From the NCBI GenBank assembly GCA_046340555.1, contig JBKDSL010000120.1:1-10523 (forward strand): DNA of 10,523 bases, given 5' to 3'. The position numbers were made by a program, and so were the translations under genes. Below, piece by piece: positions 6,753-10,523 of the stretch. Under the pieces are notes generated by a model. That model ran no database searches, was not told the origin of the DNA, and saw nothing but the letters and a program-made list of their open reading frames with translations. The stretch is from JALRAP01 sp046340555 (GTDB lineage Bacteria > Bacteroidota > Bacteroidia > AKYH767-A > OLB10). Positions within the stretch are counted from its first letter, which is position 1. The number at the start of each line of letters is the position of its first letter.

Positions 6753-6812
6753 TTGAAAGGCAAGTCTATAGATTGTATTGCACCGAATGTCTTCCCATAG
6801 GGAATAAATCCT

Positions 6813-6820
6813 TAATTTTG
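6813..6820 (+). promoter_or_regulatory. Putative -7 element of the tRNA-Pro gene
   Basis: TAATTTTG matches TAnnTTTG exactly and ends 14 bases before the mature tRNA 5' end, leaving room for a short 5' leader. No TTG stands at the usual spacing upstream. Confidence 0.45.
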
Positions 6821-6834
6821 CACCTCTTTGATTT

Positions 6835-6911
6835 CGGGGTGTAGCGCAGTCCGGTAGCGTATCAGCATGGGGTGCTGGGGGTCGCTGGTTCGAATCCAGT
6901 CACCCCGACCA
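6835..6911 (+). tRNA. tRNA-Pro (anticodon GGG), CCA encoded
   Basis: The 77-nt cloverleaf is complete. Acceptor CGGGGTG (6835-6841) pairs with CACCCCG (6901-6907), followed by A and the encoded CCA (6909-6911). The D stem is GCGC/GCGT. The anticodon stem TCAGC/GCTGG encloses the seven-base loop ATGGGGT with anticodon GGG and G37, as expected for proline tRNAs. The T stem GCTGG/CCAGT encloses TTCGAAT. It reads CCC and CCU. The first base pair C1:G72 is also typical of bacterial tRNA-Pro. Confidence 0.96.
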
Positions 6912-6917
6912 AAAGAA

Positions 6918-6945
6918 AAAAAAGTCCCTTAACCGGGACTTTTTT
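6918..6945 (+). terminator. Intrinsic terminator after tRNA-Pro
   Basis: An 11-bp stem runs from 6918-6928 (A-run then GTCCC) to 6935-6945 (GGGAC then six T), with loop TTAACC. The G+C core followed by a T-run begins only six bases after the CCA end, so the tRNA transcript is short. The A-rich 5' flank gives a T-run on the other strand too, so it could work in both directions. It also isolates the TonB receptor gene from the upstream operon. Confidence 0.85.
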
Positions 6946-6985
6946 CATTTCCGATTGTTTACCATCCATCGCTTTAACCTAGTAC

Positions 6986-9418
6986 ATGTACCGTTTAAAG
7001 AATTTATTATCCCGCTTGCTGCTCTTCGCTGTTTTTGTGTGTATCCACACATCGGCACATGCACAAGCAAAGCAGCGTTTCAACCTGAGCGGTTATGTTC
7101 GCGATGCCAATACAGGCGAACCCCTGATAGGCGCCACTATCCTGATCAAGAATTTACAAAAAGGGGTTGTTACCAACGAGTACGGGTTTTACTCCATCAG
7201 CCTTGAGGAGGGAACTCACAGCGTCACCATTTCCTATATCGGTTATAAGACTATCTCCAAAGAAATCAGTTTCAATCGGGATTTACGATTGAATTTGGAT
7301 TTGGAGATTGAGGCTTTGGATTTCCGTACGGTCGTTATCACCGGTGAAAGGGCCGATGAAAATATCCAATCGGTGACCATGGGTAAGGAGGATATAAAAA
7401 TGGAAACCATCAAAACACTGCCGGCATTTATGGGTGAGGTGGATATTTTGAAGTCCATTCAACTACTACCAGGTGTGCAGTCGGCCGGTGAAGGCAACAG
7501 TGGTTATTATGTTCGTGGTGGCGGCCCGGATCAAAACCTGGTGCTATTGGACGAGGCACCCATCTATAACGCATCCCACTTGTTCGGTTTCTTCTCGGTC
7601 TTCAATTCAGATGCCATCAAGAACGTATCCCTATACAAAGGCGGCATGCCTGCCAAATATGGTGGCAGGTTGGCTTCTGTGTTGGATATATCCATGAAGG
7701 AAGGCAACAACCGTGAGTTTCACGGGGAGGGTGGAATGGGCTTCATTGCCTCGCGTTTGACGTTGGAAGGTCCCATCGTAAATGATAAGGCTTCTTTCAT
7801 ATTCTCTGCCCGTAGGACCTTTGTCGATCTCTTCCTGCGCGAACCTTTTGTAGCCCCGGGCTCTGCAGCAGAAGGCAACACATACTACTTCTATGACCTG
7901 AACGGGAAAATCAATTACCGCATTTCAGATAAGGATCGGATTTTCCTCAGCGGATACATCGGCAGAGATGCGTTCAAGTTCAAAAGCAAATCCACCGGAT
8001 TCACAGCTGAAGTGCCATGGGGCAATGCGGCCGCATCCATCCGATGGAATCATTTGTTCAGCGACAATCTGTTCTTGAACACATCGGCCATCTTTTCCGA
8101 CTACCGTTTCGCCTTTAGCGCCGGACAAGAAAATATCAATTTCAAATTGTACAGCGGTATCAACGATTATACATTGAAAACGGATTTTACCTGGTATCCG
8201 CAAATCAGACATAACGTCAAGTTCGGAGCGCAGTACACCTATCACATTTTCACACCTAGCACTGTTGAGGCGAGCTCCGGTGATACCGAATTCGATTTGG
8301 GTGGCAAGGTGCAACTCTTCTCGCATGAGGGCGCAGCCTATGTGCAAGATGATTGGGACATTACCGAAAAACTCGCAGTAGGAGGTGGGCTCCGATTCAC
8401 CTATTTCAATCAAGTGGGCCCCTTTACTAGATACCTGCAAAACGAACTCCTAGTAAATACCGATACCATATATTATGACCGTGGTGAGAGTGTCCAACGG
8501 TACAACCACCTTGAACCGCGTTTCAACTTGCGTTATTCATTGAATAGTGCATCTTCAATCAAAGCATCCTACACTTTGAATTATCAATATGTGCATGTGG
8601 CGTCATTATCTTCCGCCTCGCTTCCCACAGATGTTTGGGTGCCATCTTCTTCTCGGGTGAAACCACAACAAGGAAGCCAGTACGCCCTAGGATATTTTCG
8701 TAACCTGAAAAACAACTTGTATGAGACTTCAGTAGAGGTTTATTACAAGGACCTCAAGAATCAAATTGAGTACCGCGAGGGCACACAGCCGGATGATGAT
8801 GTCAAGAACAACCAAGACAACAATTTTGTCTTTGGTAAAGGATGGTCGTATGGTGCAGAATTTTTTCTGAAAAAGACGCGCGGTAAATTGAATGGATGGT
8901 TGGGATATACCTTGGCATGGACCGAAAGAAAATTCTTGGAGCTCAACAAGGGAATGGTTTTTCCTGCAAAATATGATCGTAGGCATGACCTTTCATTGGC
9001 ACTTACTTATGAGCTCAATAAAAAGTGGACCTTCGGAGCGGTTTGGGTTTACGCCACTGGAAATGCACTTACTCTACCTCAAAGCCGATTGTTTTTGAAC
9101 GGACCTGTAGATGTGGGGCAATTGGTTTCAGGCAATGGATCATTCCCACAGATTTACTACGATTATGGAGCGCGCAACTCCTACCGTCAACCTGCCTATC
9201 ATAGGTTGGATGTGTCAGCCACACTCAAGTTAAAGAAACGTGCCAAATGGGAGGCTAGTTGGAACTTCTCCATATTCAATGTTTATAACAGGTATAATCC
9301 TTACTTCATTTACTTCGACGATTCGGTTGATGAAGTCAACGGTCAATTCAAGTTGCAGGCCAAACAGGTTTCGCTGTTCCCAATCATTCCTTCGGTCACT
9401 TACAATTTCAAATTCTAA
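6986..9418 (+). CDS. TonB-dependent outer-membrane receptor with N-terminal carboxypeptidase-regulatory-like domain
   Basis: This 810-aa receptor starts with a signal peptide (about 1-26, cleavage after AHA). A CarboxypepD_reg-like Ig domain (about 31-108) follows, with the usual GYVRDANTGEPLIGATI and ISYIGYKT pieces. A TonB-box-like segment near 114-120 (RTVVITG) precedes the plug, about 125-240 (LLPGVQSAGEGNSGYYVRGGGPDQNLVLLDEAPIY region, split here by family features such as VRGGG and LDEAPIYN). The rest is a beta-barrel rich in alternating aromatic residues, ending in the C-terminal phenylalanine (YNFKF) expected of outer-membrane barrels. It has no STN domain, so anti-sigma signalling of the FecA type is not expected. 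It imports an unknown substrate using TonB-ExbBD energy. The following lipoprotein gene overlaps its stop by one base. The short upstream gap (6946-6985) shows no convincing promoter. Confidence 0.92.
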   Translation: MYRLKNLLSRLLLFAVFVCIHTSAHAQAKQRFNLSGYVRDANTGEPLIGATILIKNLQKGVVTNEYGFYSISLEEGTHSVTISYIGYKTISKEISFNRDLRLNLDLEIEALDFRTVVITGERADENIQSVTMGKEDIKMETIKTLPAFMGEVDILKSIQLLPGVQSAGEGNSGYYVRGGGPDQNLVLLDEAPIYNASHLFGFFSVFNSDAIKNVSLYKGGMPAKYGGRLASVLDISMKEGNNREFHGEGGMGFIASRLTLEGPIVNDKASFIFSARRTFVDLFLREPFVAPGSAAEGNTYYFYDLNGKINYRISDKDRIFLSGYIGRDAFKFKSKSTGFTAEVPWGNAAASIRWNHLFSDNLFLNTSAIFSDYRFAFSAGQENINFKLYSGINDYTLKTDFTWYPQIRHNVKFGAQYTYHIFTPSTVEASSGDTEFDLGGKVQLFSHEGAAYVQDDWDITEKLAVGGGLRFTYFNQVGPFTRYLQNELLVNTDTIYYDRGESVQRYNHLEPRFNLRYSLNSASSIKASYTLNYQYVHVASLSSASLPTDVWVPSSSRVKPQQGSQYALGYFRNLKNNLYETSVEVYYKDLKNQIEYREGTQPDDDVKNNQDNNFVFGKGWSYGAEFFLKKTRGKLNGWLGYTLAWTERKFLELNKGMVFPAKYDRRHDLSLALTYELNKKWTFGAVWVYATGNALTLPQSRLFLNGPVDVGQLVSGNGSFPQIYYDYGARNSYRQPAYHRLDVSATLKLKKRAKWEASWNFSIFNVYNRYNPYFIYFDDSVDEVNGQFKLQAKQVSLFPIIPSVTYNFKF

Positions 9419-10299
9419 TGCGCCATCAGTATAATTCCCTTTGTATCCCGTTGATATTTTGCCTGGTGGTAGTATCAACAATGTTCACTGCTTGCGAGAA
9501 AGACATTACAGTGGACCTTCCCGAATCTGAAGAACAGATTGTGGTGGAGGGATACATAACACCAGGAGCACCGCCCATTGTGCTCATATCTCGCACAGCT
9601 CCTTTTTTTGCTCCTGTAGATAGCCTTACGCTTTTGCAATACACCATCAAAGATGCTTTGGTTACCGTTTCAGATGGAAGTCAGACCGATACATTGATTG
9701 CGCCATTCGCATCAACCGGTTATTTGTATACAACCACAACCATGACGGGTGAGGTTGGAAAAACATATTCTTTGCAAATCAAGCTTCCAGATGGCAGGGA
9801 GCTTTCGTCCGTAACCACCATCCCGGCTCCTGTAACATTAGATAGTGTTTGGTTTCGTTTGATTCCCGAAAATGATTCGCTCGGATGGGCATGGGCGCGC
9901 ATCAGCGACCCACCTCAGGCTGGCAATTGTTATCGTTGGTTTGCAAAGCGCATCGGCAAGGACAGTGATTTCATTGCGCCAATTGGTTCTGTAACGGATG
10001 ATCGCTTTTACAATGGATTGTCCTTTGATTTCGCTGCAACAAGAGGAAGCGTACCTAACTCAATCGCTGAAGATGATAACAATGAAGAGGCGGGACTTTT
10101 CAAGTCAGGTGATACCATTGCCGTTCGGTTTTGCTCTATTACTCAAGATGCTTTCCGCTTTTGGAGGTCAGCCGAATCACAAGTAACCTCCAATGGGAAC
10201 CCTTTCGGAGCTCCAGCCTCACTTAAAAGCAATATCACGGGTGGTATTGGCATTTGGGAAGGCTATTCCTTTGTGCTTGACACCATTTACGCGCAGTAG
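9418..10299 (+). CDS. DUF4249-family lipoprotein, partner of the TonB receptor
   Basis: This 293-aa protein begins with a lipoprotein signal (hydrophobic 8-22, then FTAC with the acylated cysteine C26). EKDITVDLP follows, a typical DUF4249 opening, and EQIVVEGYITPGAPP (about 39-53) begins the conserved first beta domain. A second domain from about 140 (TLDSVWFRL) is beta-rich and acidic, and the end (GGIGIWEGYS) is also family-like. DUF4249 proteins are known to me mainly as neighbours of TonB receptors in Bacteroidota, and no molecular role is established as far as I know. A substrate-capturing lid-like or surface lipoprotein role, as with SusD, is inference. The start ATG shares its A with the receptor stop (TAATG), so the pair is translationally coupled. 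The cysteine is followed by acidic residues, but I cannot say whether it is surface exported. Confidence 0.87.
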   Translation: MRHQYNSLCIPLIFCLVVVSTMFTACEKDITVDLPESEEQIVVEGYITPGAPPIVLISRTAPFFAPVDSLTLLQYTIKDALVTVSDGSQTDTLIAPFASTGYLYTTTTMTGEVGKTYSLQIKLPDGRELSSVTTIPAPVTLDSVWFRLIPENDSLGWAWARISDPPQAGNCYRWFAKRIGKDSDFIAPIGSVTDDRFYNGLSFDFAATRGSVPNSIAEDDNNEEAGLFKSGDTIAVRFCSITQDAFRFWRSAESQVTSNGNPFGAPASLKSNITGGIGIWEGYSFVLDTIYAQ

Positions 10300-10305
10300 T
10301 TGAAA

Positions 10306-10340
10306 TTGTGTCTTACAATCACATGCGTTCATTATTTTTG
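10306..10340 (+). promoter_or_regulatory. Putative trxB promoter
   Basis: TATTTTTG (10333-10340) is an exact TAnnTTTG match. A TTG at 10306-10308 lies 24 bases upstream, one base longer than the usual range. Transcription would start near 10347, about 13 bases before the ATG, so trxB is probably transcribed separately from the TonB/DUF4249 unit. Confidence 0.45.
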
Positions 10341-10359
10341 AACTCCTAAATCCATTCTT

Positions 10360-10523
10360 ATGTCTGAGTCTACTGAACACTTGAAATGCCTCATCATCGG
10401 TTCCGGTCCTGCCGGTTACACCGCCGCCATATATGCAGCCCGCGCCGACCTGAAACCTGTCATTATCCAAGGTTTACAACCAGGTGGCCAATTGACCATC
10501 ACCACGGAAGTGGAGAATTACCC
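10360..10523 (+). CDS. trxB: Thioredoxin-disulfide reductase, N-terminal fragment
   Basis: Only the first 54 codons lie in the window. After a short charged start, the FAD-binding Rossmann motif appears as IIGSGPAG (G14, G16, G19), then AAIYAARADLKPVII and the PGGQLTITTEVENYP segment typical of bacterial TrxB around residues 41-55. The enzyme is a cytoplasmic flavoprotein that uses NADPH to reduce thioredoxin. The redox CxxC motif and NADPH domain are beyond the window edge. The start ATG at 10360 is 60 bases after the preceding stop and matches the usual family N-terminus (MSE...KCLIIGSGPAG). Confidence 0.93.
   Translation, partial: MSESTEHLKCLIIGSGPAGYTAAIYAARADLKPVIIQGLQPGGQLTITTEVENY

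Noticed and set aside
6792..6804. Inverted repeat TTCCC-ATA-GGGAA between the phosphatidyltransferase gene and the tRNA.
   Set aside because: A five-base stem with a three-base loop and no T-run is not a terminator, and without a second copy an operator cannot be claimed.
6982..6991. Perfect 10-bp palindrome GTACATGTAC across the start codon of the TonB receptor.
   Set aside because: A palindrome this short is expected several times by chance in a window of this size, and no second copy is seen nearby to suggest an operator.
7925..8440. Minus-strand open frame of 171 codons opposite the TonB receptor barrel.
   Set aside because: It is fully contained in the receptor gene, with no recognisable motif.
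10305..10319. Hairpin ATTGT-GTCTT-ACAAT just after the DUF4249 stop, as a terminator.
   Set aside because: The stem is short and A+T-rich and no T-run follows directly; a terminator is not supported.

Overview
The window looks like a stretch of a Bacteroidota chromosome. The evidence is the gene set (a split Fe-S oxidoreductase beside an MCE protein, a TonB receptor followed by a DUF4249 lipoprotein, a LptD/OstA-like gene divergent from an amidase). Several upstream regions also carry the Bacteroidota-type -7 element TAnnTTTG, and Shine-Dalgarno sequences are mostly absent. The class cannot be settled from this sequence; Flavobacteriia or a related group is a reasonable guess. Nearly all of the DNA is coding, and nothing points to prophage, IS, CRISPR or plasmid material.

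Region 1 (1-284): the 5' end of a minus-strand LptD/OstA-like gene and a short divergent promoter region. Region 2 (285-6752): seven closely spaced plus-strand genes that look like one operon. They encode a Zn cell-wall amidase with a repetitive Ser/Gly/Thr linker and a SPOR-like tail, an MCE/MlaD-type lipid-transport protein, a membrane Fe-S protein plus a CCG-domain Fe-S protein (together resembling a split EtfD/HdrD-type oxidoreductase), a conserved protein of unknown function, a TerC-family membrane protein and a CDP-alcohol phosphatidyltransferase. Region 3 (6753-6985): a tRNA-Pro(GGG) with encoded CCA, its own promoter-like element and a strong intrinsic terminator. Region 4 (6986-10299): a two-gene unit, TonB-dependent receptor plus DUF4249 lipoprotein, joined by a TAATG stop/start overlap. 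Region 5 (10360 to the edge): the start of thioredoxin reductase behind its own promoter-like element.

The theme is envelope construction and membrane lipid handling (LPS export, peptidoglycan hydrolysis, MCE lipid traffic, phospholipid head-group synthesis). Inside it sits a probable quinone-linked electron-transfer module that, by analogy with mycobacterial EtfD, could take electrons from fatty-acid oxidation. Most genes are core genes. The parts with real unknowns are the split oxidoreductase next to MCE, the 170-residue conserved protein, and the TonB/DUF4249 pair.
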